This document shows, one piece after another, positions 11,860 to 22,193 of a stretch of DNA of 64,000 nt. This stretch comes from Umbilicaria muhlenbergii (taxonomy: Eukaryota > Ascomycota > Lecanoromycetes > Umbilicariales > Umbilicariaceae). Location of the stretch: assembly GCA_000611775.1 (NCBI GenBank), contig KK106983.1, forward strand, positions 747,542 through 811,541, given 5' to 3'. The notes under the pieces were generated by a model, which did not search any database, was not told the DNA's origin, and was given only the letters and a program-made list of their open reading frames with translations. How positions within the stretch are numbered: position 1 is the first letter of the stretch; each line of letters starts with the position of its first letter. A program made the position numbers and the translations under genes.

Positions 11860-12528
11860 ATGAGCGGAACTAACCAAACCAACGCGGCCAACCCCCCACC
11901 TCTCCAACGCCGCTCTAGGCCTAAGCAAGAAGCTCACCTGGCTGGGTGCCCGGGTGGCTGTCTGCGTGCTATTCCACCGATGATGGGTGAGATAGTCGAC
12001 TACTACCCTCCGAGGGGAGACGCCCATGCGCTGCCGGCACACTTCGTTGTTGTTCTAGGCCCGGCTGTAGCTGAAGGTGGCAGCTCTCTCAATACGCCCG
12101 AAACTGAATACATGTGTTGTGTGGTAGGCACCATACAATGGCTTCCAGTCCAACGTGCCAAATACTGACAAGCATAGATCACAACGCACCCCTTTCACCT
12201 TACAAGAGATGAGCGGGAACGTCACTATTTCTTTCTCCGTTGTGGGAATCAGCCCCAAAGTGCGGTGGACGTACAAATCGCCTTCATTCCACCAGTGCCA
12301 CGGTATAACTGGAAGTGGTTACCCAACACCCAAGTTTCGGTCCATGCGCAGCCCCTTCCTCTAAACCTACTTCATCGGCTCCTCGACGAACGAATGGAAC
12401 ACTTAAGATTTCGCCTTGATGATGAATCGATGCGGAAACTGATCTGGAAGTTTTTGCAATTAGAAACACCCCCACACGTAGATTCGGAGGAATACCGCGC
12501 AGTTGAGGCAAGCCTGCGTGATCAATGA
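11860..12528 (+). CDS. Hypothetical protein, two exons
   Basis: Exons 11860-12123 and 12178-12528 give 204 residues; the 54-bp intron has a GTAGGC donor and a ctgac branch site near its 3' end. The first exon has a disordered start (MSGTNQTNAANPPPLQRRSR) and then GEIVDYYPPRGDAHALPAHF and VVVLGPAVAEGG. The second exon reads TRDERERHYFFLR, VQIAFIPPVPRYNWKWLPN and a helical end. The alternation of hydrophobic strands looks like a compact beta-rich domain. I do not recognise the family. It has no signal peptide or membrane helix. Joining the exons removes all stops, and codon use is similar in both, which supports one gene. Confidence 0.6.
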
Positions 12529-13082
12529 GTGAAACAGCTTGGGAAGAGGATCTTGGCGTTTTCTTTTATATACCAAGTCTGCTTTTGCGTTTTGTATAGC
12601 TAGCTAATACCATAACATTTTTTGCGAGCTGCTTCACGATCAATTGATTGCCGATACATACACTGTTGTTGTATCATTGAAGATATATATTCGGAGCTCT
12701 TCTGGCAGTGCACGAGCACGAGCACGAATACTTGAGCCCTAAACCCTTGCCAAGCCGGGCGTTTCAAGCTTGGTTTCTGATTAGTCAAGTAAAGTCGCTT
12801 TCCACTGGCTCACAGTGTTCCGGCAAGAAGCAATGAGTAACATGGCTAGTACATTTAACGGAGATGTAAAGGCTGAAATGGATGTGGGTTGGTCACATGG
12901 GTAGTCGTGAACTCCCGCGTAGTGCTTGTGCGACAACAACCGCCAGTCAGTACTGAATATTGAGTCCAACGTTGTGTATGCGTCTTAGTCATTTCGACTT
13001 CGTCTATTCATAGCAGCTTTTATATTCTAGTCATATGTTCTTCGCAAACCAGTCATCACTCTTTCATGATATCGCCTTTCCC
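12529..13082. other. Gene-free stretch
   Basis: Convergent 3' flanks of the hypothetical gene and the GST gene. I see no further feature. Confidence 0.4.
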
Positions 13083-13902
13083 CTAAGCCTTCTCACCCTT
13101 AGATATATTCTCATACGCCGCCTTGACCTCGGGCCTCTCTCCCATAGCCGACACCCACTTCTGAACAGTCGGGTACTTGCTCAGCTCCAAACCGCCGTAC
13201 CCAATGCTCGCCACCCACGGGTAGAAATGTGCGTCTACAGCACTGTAACCCCCCTCGAGTATACTCTTGCCATCAGTCTTCTTCACTTGCCCTTCCAACA
13301 CCATGTAGCATCTATACGTCTGCTCCGTGTAGCGCTTGACAGCGTCGTCGTTCTTCTCCGCGTTGTAGTGCTTGAACCAGTTCAATTGGCCTTGCATGGG
13401 CCCTAGGGTGGAGAGAAGGAATGAAGTCCATTTGTCGAAGTCTACGTGCGCCTGCTCGGAAGTCGAGGGCCCGGGGCCGTATTTGTGGGAGGTGTCGTAT
13501 TTGCGGAGGATGTAGTTAATGCAGGCGGCGGATTCCCAAGCGACGACGTCGGTGTTGGGGTCCTCTGTGCTCTTCTGTCAGTATGGATGTGAAAAATTGA
13601 ATATTGGCGATGGATTCCGCTCAGATATGTAGTGTCGACCGAATGGAGCTTACCTAGGGCTGGCACGCGGCCGTTTTCGTTGATCTTGGTGAAATTCGGG
13701 CCTTTGACGCCGTTGGGTGCATCGCCGAACTCCCAGAGCTTGACGTTGTAGGGAATGCTGAGGGTTTCTAGTAGAATGGCGACTCTGAAAAAATGACTCG
13801 GTCAGCTGTTAGATCTGAATGAACATCAAGATCGACAGACTTGTAAGGGTTAGGCCCTGTGCCGTGGGCATGCAGAGTCAATGGCTTGATGTTGCTTGCC
13901 AT
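13083..13902 (-). CDS. Glutathione S-transferase (fungal Ure2/GstA-like)
   Basis: Exons 13902-13841, 13784-13654 and 13564-13083 encode 224 residues. The thioredoxin-like N-domain shows LTLHAHGTGPNPYKVAILLE, the cis-proline motif ENGRVPALEDP and the glutathione-binding end VVAWESAACINYI. The alpha-helical C-domain includes YSAVDAHFYPWV and WVSAMGERPEVKAAYE, the usual family end. It conjugates or reduces small electrophiles with glutathione in the cytosol. Intron 2 has three possible AG acceptors in a row; the third restores ALEDPNTDV and was chosen. The intron 1 donor is GTCTGT. The exact substrate class cannot be read from the sequence. Confidence 0.9.
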
Positions 13903-15484
13903 GTTGTAGTTTATGATTGTGTTATTTCAGGAATATGGTAGGAGAGAGATGAGAACACGATTTCGAGGTTGGTATCAAGTGGAAGCAGCACGTTTCCAAT
14001 AAACAGAATATATAGGATGCACTCCGATAACGCCACGCATTGTACTCCACACTTGATGTCATTCAGCCCTCTCGCCGGGAGCTTAGTTCGGGAGATTAGT
14101 TCGGGAGATCTAGCTAAGCAAAATCATGGCTGACAAATGAAAGTGCAACGCAAAGTCGCAAGCTCATGTGCAGGTGCCAGTAAATCTGCATCCTCCCATC
14201 CGCAAAGCGGAAGGAGGGAGATTGTGAAGCAGGCACTGCGTGCTGCGGGCCGCCCGTGATAGGCAGGTTTCGCAACGTAATAATACACTCGGTAATACAC
14301 TCAATCAGTGTGTCACCCAAATAGTTAGACTGCACCCTAGCCCTGAAGCAGGCATATAGGCGAATATCAAATTTCTACACCAGAAAAAAGTCTTCGTAGG
14401 GCACAAAACAACGTTATAGACCAATTATCAGCTGCAAACACTTTGAATAAGCAGACACCAGTGGCGGCAATCTTCATTGTGATTGTCTCAACTCCTCTAT
14501 ATGGTCGGAGAATACGATACTCAGCACACTGAGATAGTGCCTCCTTCTGATATGACAGCTTCAAATTTTCCCTGGACTGCTGGAACGACGTCAATCAGAA
14601 AACATATATGCAGTAGGATCTTCTGTTAATTCCAGACCCTAGACTGATCATGGAGGAGCTTTACTAAGGCTGAAAGCCAGACTATGCTACCGTATTTTGA
14701 CCTTGATTCAATAATCTACCGGAATCAATATAGACCTTCTACAGAGTCGGCGGTACCTCTTATCCTTATTAAAGGGCCTTTTTCTAGGTTTTTGTTTCAA
14801 CTTACTGAGCATTTGAGATGACCCTTACATTTCCCTGTTTACGGTATTACAGTCTTACATTTAATCAGCGTTTTCGATGGATTTTGCAATAGTACCCTTT
14901 TATGACTCACAAGCCGGTAAAATGATAGGTCAGAGCTATTAGAAGCTTGGGAGACTGGGAAGGGTGAGCTATTGTATGCGTTGTAGGTATGTTTTGGCTG
15001 GGTGCCTGATATGTGCATCCCTAAGCTTTCATTGCGATCATATATAGGCGAACAGGAGGGTTCAGACAGACTCGGCTGAACAACCAATGTCACAGATATT
15101 TGATGGAGTACGAAATCACAGCGAGCTTCATGGAAGCTTCCTACGTCATTGACGCTTGTTTAGCATCTTCTCCTAGTGCGGTGTCACAGGTACATCTCGA
15201 AGTAGGCGATGCGGATGATGACTGGCGGGGGAAGGGAAGAAGATGGGATTTCAGAGAAGACAACTGGTATTGAAGGCAGTTATTGAGTATTGTGAGAGAA
15301 GGTTGAGAATTCGAAGCGTTCATAAAGCGACATCGATGTGCTAGAAGAGAAAAAGCAGCCCTCCAAACGAGTTCCTCAGACTAGCTTCTGCCCCAATCAT
15401 CTCGCTACTAGAACGTCGTTAGCAGGAGACCATCACACAGCGGCCAATCAATGGAACGACTTACCAGGAGGACACCTCTCCTTT
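13903..15484. other. Gene-poor stretch
   Basis: This is 1.6 kb between GST and the CVNH gene. Composition is more A+T-rich than the coding regions, especially 14600-14900. Short open frames (for example 14114-14335 minus, 14839-15093 minus) have no motif. I see no clear element ends. Confidence 0.35.
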
Positions 15485-15808
15485 CTACTTCGAAAAGCTC
15501 ACAAGCTGAAGCTTCCCATCAATGTTGCGGATGTTGGTATCGAGATCCAATGTGGCTGGCTTCCACTGCAACCTATCCGCAGTCTGCAGCTCGGCGCTCA
15601 GAATGTGCTGGTCAAGCTTGATGTTGCGAGCTGTGAGGTGATAGTTTGAATATCCCCAGACGAACTTCCCGTCATGGTTACCGATGATGGGTTGCAGGGA
15701 GAGAGATGAGGGGCTGCGACTTGCGTCATTTGCATGTTGACAGTCAGCGTGAAGGGTGCAGCCATCGCTGTCAAGGTAAATGTTCGTGGAGGTGAGCGAG
15801 AAGGCCAT
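15485..15808 (-). CDS. Cyanovirin-N homology (CVNH) lectin
   Basis: A single exon encodes 107 residues, the normal size of a one-domain CVNH protein. It begins MAFSLTSTNIYLDSDGCTLH, with the family's first repeat, ADCQHANDASRSPSSLSLQP and then IIGNHDGKFVWGYSN. The second repeat has LTARNIKLDQHILSAELQT, DLDTNIRNIDGKL. The two-fold repeat of a beta-strand, a DC or AEL turn and N-GK is typical. Fungal CVNH proteins are usually cytosolic mannose-type glycan binders; no signal peptide is seen. The frame is open for about 110 bases upstream of the ATG but without another Met. It lies 1.8 kb upstream of the lectin-protease gene on the opposite strand. Confidence 0.85.
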   Translation of the reverse strand: MAFSLTSTNIYLDSDGCTLHADCQHANDASRSPSSLSLQPIIGNHDGKFVWGYSNYHLTARNIKLDQHILSAELQTADRLQWKPATLDLDTNIRNIDGKLQLVSFSK

Positions 15809-17633
15809 GTTGAGGTTGAAGTTGAGCTTGAGGTTGACGAGGGCCGAAGCGTGGACTTTGGATCCGATAACTGAATGTACTAGTGATTGGAGCCGTTGAC
15901 TACACAGAATACTCGTGGATTAATGAAGAGTTATAGATGGCTCGCCCTGAAGCTTCATACATCGATGCTCGCTGACCATCTTAATTACCACTGATCTAGC
16001 CATTGCATGCGAAGAATCGAAGGTTTGTGCTATGCATCTTCAGCGGTGTTGTTTCCCGCACTTTAGCTGTGGATATCATCAATGGTTGTATATTCAGCCA
16101 GCCACTATCAAAAGCCTTTGCTGTGTTGAAACAGTGTGCTGTCTATTCCGCTCCTATCAATACCTTGATCAACTGTTGCATTCTTCGTGTATGCAGGCTT
16201 TGTTGATAAGCGCGCTGCGTAACCAGTACTGCAACTTTGGTAAGAGGCCTTGTCATTTTTCAGTATTCCAGGCTCAGCCAGCCTCTATCAACGCCAACAG
16301 CCCTCCAACACATCAGTTGCACACAGCTTCTACTTTCCCTGCATGGATGCAAAGCCCTCCCATGCAGCTTTTCCTTCGCGCTCCTTGAGCCTCTATTGTA
16401 CACAGCTTCTATGCACTCTTCTTGAGTGAAGATAACTGATGCATATCCAACCAAGACGCACGTTTATCAGTATTCAGCCAGCCACAATCAAAGATCCGAG
16501 CAATCTGGCGCAGCTATTCTCCAATTATTACTGATGTGCGCATGGATACAGCTTTCACACGAACACTACATGGAGATTTCCAGGTTCATGCTGGCTGTAT
16601 GCGCGTGATATTGAAAAATGAGAGGATTGGTCTTCGTTGACACGGCGAAGCGCCAAGTGAGAGGGCAACGGCAGTGGTTTTAACATGCAGCCCAAAAACC
16701 AATATCATGGTTGATGGGCAGAACCCGGTACCTTACTTAGTCCTGTCAGTATGCATGCATACACGAGTTCTCCGCAATTATTGCAGGGTTGTCAGACTGA
16801 TACCATGGTTGATGGGTAAGAATCCTCCAAGCCTATCGGATTTGAGTTGATCATTCGCTAATCCTTCGCGTCGAGTTCAAGCTTTTGTATTCCTTGACGA
16901 TCTCAACCAACTTTTGTCCTGTACCAAGTATATAGTATCTACCTACTTCCTTCTTTTGTACCCTTCCAAACTGAGAACGGACCAAGCTATCGGTCGATCC
17001 CTGAAGCCTGCATCTCTCTACCGTTACACATTCATCTCACGAGCTAAGCCGTGCTCTCGGATCGAAATGGATCGAAATTTGTCCCGCAAGGATTAGTTCG
17101 CTTTTTGCTTCGAAGGTTGCTGTGAACGCCTTCTGGACTGCTGTCAGTCGGCGAGCAGCGTGTGGAGTCGCTGATGTATGAGTCTCAGCCAGCCACTTTT
17201 TTTGCTCTACGATCCAGACCTCGTGAGTGCCAGATACCCGAAGCTTCCCAGAGAACAAAGCGAATGCATACAGTGTTAGGCTCTGCGATTGGCTCTGAGA
17301 GCCGAGAAAGGAGTACAAATCTCATATGCAAGCGTTACCCTGATGCACAGAGGTGATAGGGGGCTATTATGATCATGTCCGAGTCCAGAGAGGGGTCAAT
17401 GCAAGCGGGGATAACCACGAAATAGAAAGGAAAATGCTGAAAGAAAGTCTCCCATCCAAGTTCTTATGTGTACAAAATTTGTATATAAGAGCATTCTTTC
17501 TTCTATCAAATTGAGCTTGAGAGTTAGTTACTTCATACTTATCCGGAAGCACTGGCCTGTACTTTTCTTAAATATCAGATCAACGATCACAGTCTCTTTC
17601 TTCTTTACCTATCGTCAGCTCGAGTCCTTGAAA
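15809..17633. other. Repeat-bearing intergenic region between two lectin genes
   Basis: It holds four copies of a cagccagccac-like string (about 16095, 16275, 16475 and 17186), three of them followed by a similar tatcaa/aatcaa tail. It also holds two copies of catggttgatggg (about 16706 and 16804). No gene is supported. It must contain the divergent promoters of the CVNH and lectin-protease genes. Confidence 0.45.
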
Positions 17634-20600
17634 ATGACCTCTAAACAAGATGTCGGCGGCTTTGCCTCAGCAAATTTTGGCAGTACCTATGAGACGCCGT
17701 ATGGTCCACCACTGAAAAGCCAGCAGGTAGTCAATTTCCCCAAGCCTGGTACCTCGGTGATAGCCACTGGGATTCACAGCATTGACATGGACAAGAAGCA
17801 CAACATTCGCCTTAATACCACCGCAGAAGATGTCACCGAGGCTCAATTCAAAGCCAGCATCAACACCTGGTCTGACAGCCAGCTCTATAAAGCCAGCATG
17901 TCCTGGCTGCGCGCCACCAGTGACAACATCTACGGCTTCCAGGCTGGTCGTTGTGATGGCTCTCCGACCAACAAGGCGACTAAGATCAAGTTCTCGTATC
18001 ACTACCAGAAGCCACCCTCAGTGATTGTCTGGCTTAGCGGGCTCGACCTAGGGAAGGATAGAAACTGGCGCATCAAGGCGGAGGCCAAAGACATCACCAC
18101 TGAAGGCTTTACCCTTCTCCTTGACACGTGGTCTGACACGCAGTGGTTCTCCGCAAGTGCCAGTTGGATCGCACATCCGAGCAACCAGGCCGGCATTGTC
18201 AGCGGCTCGTACAATACCGAGTCAGTTCGACCATGGAATAAGCCAACATCCCATACACTTGGGAGACTGAACTTTTCTAAGCCGTTTGGGAAGCCGCCGT
18301 TTGTCATCAACGCCCTCTCGAGCATTGATTGCGATTGTAAAGAGAACATGCGGATCACAATCCCTCTCGTTACTATCAGCAATGATAGTCTCGTTTGGAG
18401 TATTGATACCCGAGATGGCTCTGTATTGTATTCAGCAACCGTGTCTTATATTGCCTTTGATCAAGTATGTATTGTTCTTCGTCACCTTCTTTCTTCCATA
18501 CCTTCTGTCATGTCCTGCAAATATTCATCTGATTCGACTATCCAGGACTACAGCCCCCCTAAGCCTACACAGCCTGTAGTACTTCAACCAGATCCTACAG
18601 GCCTTGGAGCTGCTGGTCTCGGCATCTCTGCTATGCTTAACAAACTTGGAGATACCATAGTCGCGATATGGGACCTTAAAGAGACTTCTGCTGGGCTCCC
18701 TACCAAGACCGAATCTTTGGACTATAAGAATCCTGGTAATGAGAGTGTTATCGGTGGTGATGACCGCCAGCGCGTTGCCAAGGTAGATATCATGCCCGGA
18801 GGCAAGTATCGCTGTAAGTGTCATCCTTACCTCCAATTGCAGCTGTCAATTCTGCCAGCCTTGATATCCATTGACTGAATCGTGCTACAGCTATTGTTAA
18901 GCTGTTCATGCACTATGAGATGTCAAAACCCGAGCAATGGATGATGGGCACGGGCTGGCTCATCAAACCTGACCTCATCGCTACCGCCGGCCATAATGTG
19001 TTCGACTGGGACCACAAAATGGGTCATGTTACGACGGTTAAGGCATATATTGGCTACGACGGATCAGCGTCAATCAACGACCCGAAGTCTGCTGTTCAGT
19101 TCCGCCGAGCCGTTCAGGTTGCAACGACGTCTGAATGGCTCAGGGCCAAGGGTAATCGAGCGTACGACGTAGCTTTCATCAAGGTTGAAAAGCCATTCAC
19201 TGACATTACACCAATCAAGTACATCGACACACCGAGACACGGGCTTGATGTCATCGGAGTGGTTGGCTATCCAGGTGATCTTCAAGCCAATGGTGAAAGA
19301 GGAGGAAGCATGTATGAGCACTTCGTCAACACAGTAAATGCTACACTTTCACTGGATTCATTAGTCTTGACTGACATGGTGATCAGGAATGGGATCTGGC
19401 ACAGGCTGCAAACAACATGTTGGAATATGAGATTGACACTTATGGTGGTACGTGTAGCGTCTTCGCTTGATTCTTCGATATCGATTGACGAGGTGATCAG
19501 GGAATTCCGGCGGTCCTGTTCTGCGCCAGAAAGATATGGTATCCATTGGGGCACACGTCTATGGCGGCTCTACGAACTCGGCGTCCGTAATCGGAATATA
19601 TGGAAATCCGTACTCTGATTATGCAGCCGCCTTTGATATGAAGTACACCACTGTTGATACACCCGGTTTGATATCTACCACGAATGTTAGATACGTCCGG
19701 GTCCCTACTCCTGGTGTGACTAGTACTACGACAACCACTTTTAGTACTGTTACAACCGCCTCTGGTACTGCTATGATGAATGGCCAAAGGATGAAATTGC
19801 AGTCGAAGATTGACGTTGATTCTGGTGCGGGTGGATTAGACGAACAGAGCTTTCGGAACATCATGGCAGCGAGCCTCAGATTAAGCGCTCCGGTCAGTGC
19901 TACTCGACCACAAGATGATCTTCCCTTGACCCTAGGGTCAGTTGGTGGTCCTGCGGCATGTGTCGCTTCAATGGCTCTCCGCTACGCCGGCCAGTATGCG
20001 ATCCAATCCAAAGGAGGAAATCGCGAACGGCGGTTGAACGCAATGCTGGCCACGCCTACTGATAGAGGAATGATGGACCCCACTTTTTGGGGGATTCCGG
20101 AGCGGGCAATTGTTGCTGAATCTGCGCTAATGGCAATCTTGTCAATGAAGAGTACACGGGTAGATGAACTGGGAATTTACAAAAAGATGAGTAGGACTCT
20201 GAAGAGCACTGAATCCAGTGTTCAAAAGATCAAGCCCTATGTTCTGCCGGCTATTTTGGAACCTACCCTTCGGATTTCTCTCGACATGCTCAATAAGAAG
20301 ATCAAGCCAGCAGCTGAAGGTCATTTCGACAAGTTGTACCCCCCGGTTCAGGAGTCCTTTTTTGGTGTCGCGGCCCCAGCGAAACTGTACGCTGGCAGCC
20401 GAGAGAGCGCGTTGGTAGAAAGAATAACAGCAAGTCCTAGCGCTGAGTCTTTGTATGATGCCGAGGGGTATTATTGCTTCCCAACCGGAGGCCGCCCAGG
20501 GTATACCAACGTCAACACCACCCAAATCAACAACATCACCAACATTTACAACACCAATAACCTTGTGAGCATAGCAATATGCGGAGGAAATAATAAGTTC

Positions 20601-21089
20601 AATTTTCGAAGGGGTGAATCCACCAATGCAGAAGGTATCACAGACGAGAAGGAGAACTTGAGAACCAACTTCGAATCCGCCTTCGCGGAAGGTATTCCGT
20701 GGATGGCAGAGTCATCCCTCCCAGAGGAAGAAGCAACCGCCTCTAGTGCAGCCGACAGTGGTGTTGCTGAGCGAGCGATCGTTGCCGAAGCTGCTCTCCA
20801 GGCTATATTGTCGATGCCCCCCGATCGGTTCGACGAGGGCTTCTTCTTCAAGATGAATTCCACCATCCAGGATATTGCTCCGGCCGTTCTGCGCGCCGCG
20901 CCTAGCGTCTACACGAACCTTGTGCCTGTGATGGGTAAGTTCACCAGCCAGATTGAGAAGAAGAAAGGGATCAGATGCGACAAGTGCGGTGGATCCCTTG
21001 CAAACGGAAATAGCACGCGTTCGTCAAAGCTGATTTCTGGTGAGGCGTTCCCTGAGGATAGCGCTGCGGCCGAGTTCATGCGATGGTAA
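17634..21089 (+). CDS. H-type lectin (three repeats) fused to trypsin-like serine protease
   Basis: Exons 17634-18464, 18546-18813, 18891-19333, 19387-19447 and 19501-21089 give 1063 residues. Three H-lectin repeats lie at about 30-94, 116-181 and 209-275; each ends in a W/Y-x-A strand (SASASWIA, YSATVSYIA) after a w-D-w/T turn. Residues 367-545 form a V8/trypsin-like protease with ATAGHNVFD (H401), NRAYDVAFI (D459) and GGNSGGPVL (S537). The C-terminal half has no known domain but holds a motif twice (RAIVAE-AL-AILSM at about 736 and 959) and an Asn-rich linker near 870. The start at MTSKQ gives no signal peptide, so the protein is probably cytosolic; an in-frame ATG at 17466 would add a hydrophobic stretch. 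Exons 4 and 5 are fixed by the GNSGGP motif. The function is not known; self/non-self surveillance is only an inference. Confidence 0.88.
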
Positions 21090-21712
21090 TTTGCCATCAC
21101 CTTAAGGGAAGCTCTGAAGATGGTTCATTGTTTGCAAACACGTTTCACTTTTCAAATGGTGCTGGCAGTGTTTCGCTTTTCGTGCTAGTTCATGTGTTGA
21201 ATGGAGTAATTATGATTACGTAGAGACCAGACCAATAATATACTGCTATCTCAAACAGTCTTCATGATAGAGAGGTGTAACTTACGGAACAATACTTGTT
21301 GAAGCCAGCTCGTGTCTACAGTATGGAAATGCGACAGGATTTGGGCAAATGGTGGTTCGTAGAGCCACCCCGCCATGAGGGTCCCTTCTATAAGACAGCC
21401 ACACTAAGCGTAAGTCACAGTTCTATACCACAACTGTATTTTTGAGGCTCACTACTTCAAAGATCGCACAACCAGCTCTTGCTTTATTTGTCAAAGCAGC
21501 ACGCTGTTCACATGTCCTGATCTTGACTGTGTGAAGGCTACTGATAGTTGAGTCCCTCAAGAAGGTCAACTAGGTTGCGTGATTGTGAACGGTAGTCACA
21601 CGTATCTCACAAGATATGAACCCTTCAATCATCTTGATGAGCACCTTAATGCTTGTTGTATCCTACTGTTAAAAATAGTCATTTATCTTAATGTGATGGT
21701 CTTGTAGAAGGG

Positions 21713-22062
21713 ACCGCCATGAGCGGACTGCTTCAGGACCGGCAGATTCAGTCTAGGCATGCTCCAGGCGATCTTTAACTAATCATGCCATGCAATTAAC
21801 GGTCATTTCGCCTATTTACTTGTACCTCTATATGTGTGATTCAATGAGTCATCAAGACTACCTTACTGTTTTAATGACATACACTGATCATATAGACTAT
21901 CGTGTTCAAATATGATGTTAGTCGTTTAATCGTTTTCTTGAGTATATTTAGGCTGCTCACTTCAGGCTTTCAAAGCCTACAACTGAATCTGCCGGTCGAA
22001 TCTGCCGGTCGAATCTGCCGGTCGAATCTGCCGGTCCGGAAGCAGTCCGGCCATGAGCGGTT
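21713..22062. mobile_element. MITE-like element with ~40-bp terminal inverted repeats
   Basis: The left arm 21713-21751 and the right arm (22024-22062 plus repeat units) are inverted copies over about 39 bp with few mismatches. Both contain the string ggaccggcagattcag or its complement and an agcagtcc/ggactgct core. The interior of about 230 bp is A+T-rich and non-coding. No transposase frame is present, so it would be non-autonomous. I could not define a target-site duplication. The right arm has expanded into four 13-bp units. Confidence 0.65.
21985..22036 (+). repeat. Four perfect tandem copies of gaatctgccggtc
   Basis: Four identical 13-bp units stand in a row inside the right arm of the inverted-repeat element; the left arm has only one copy in reverse. 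Confidence 0.95.
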
Positions 22063-22193
22063 AACGTGATTCGTGCCGCTAGAATCTTACCGCGGCATAG
22101 TTGCAGGGCCCGTCTAACAACGCTCACCTTGAATCGCCCTAGGGAAAGAAAGGCATTTGTTCCACGATTAAAGCGTTCGGGGGCATAGGTATC

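Larger units (their letters stand above)
21090..22193. other. Intergenic region carrying a MITE-like element
   Basis: Apart from the inverted-repeat element at 21713-22062 this 1.1 kb holds no supported gene. The part 21560-21700 has short inverted AT-rich stretches but nothing definable. Confidence 0.45.

Noticed and set aside
20555-20625. Possible extra intron in the last exon of the lectin-protease gene (gtgagc donor at 20563)
   Set aside because: None of the nearby AG acceptors gives both a normal intron length and an open frame, while the unspliced frame is open to the stop at 21089.
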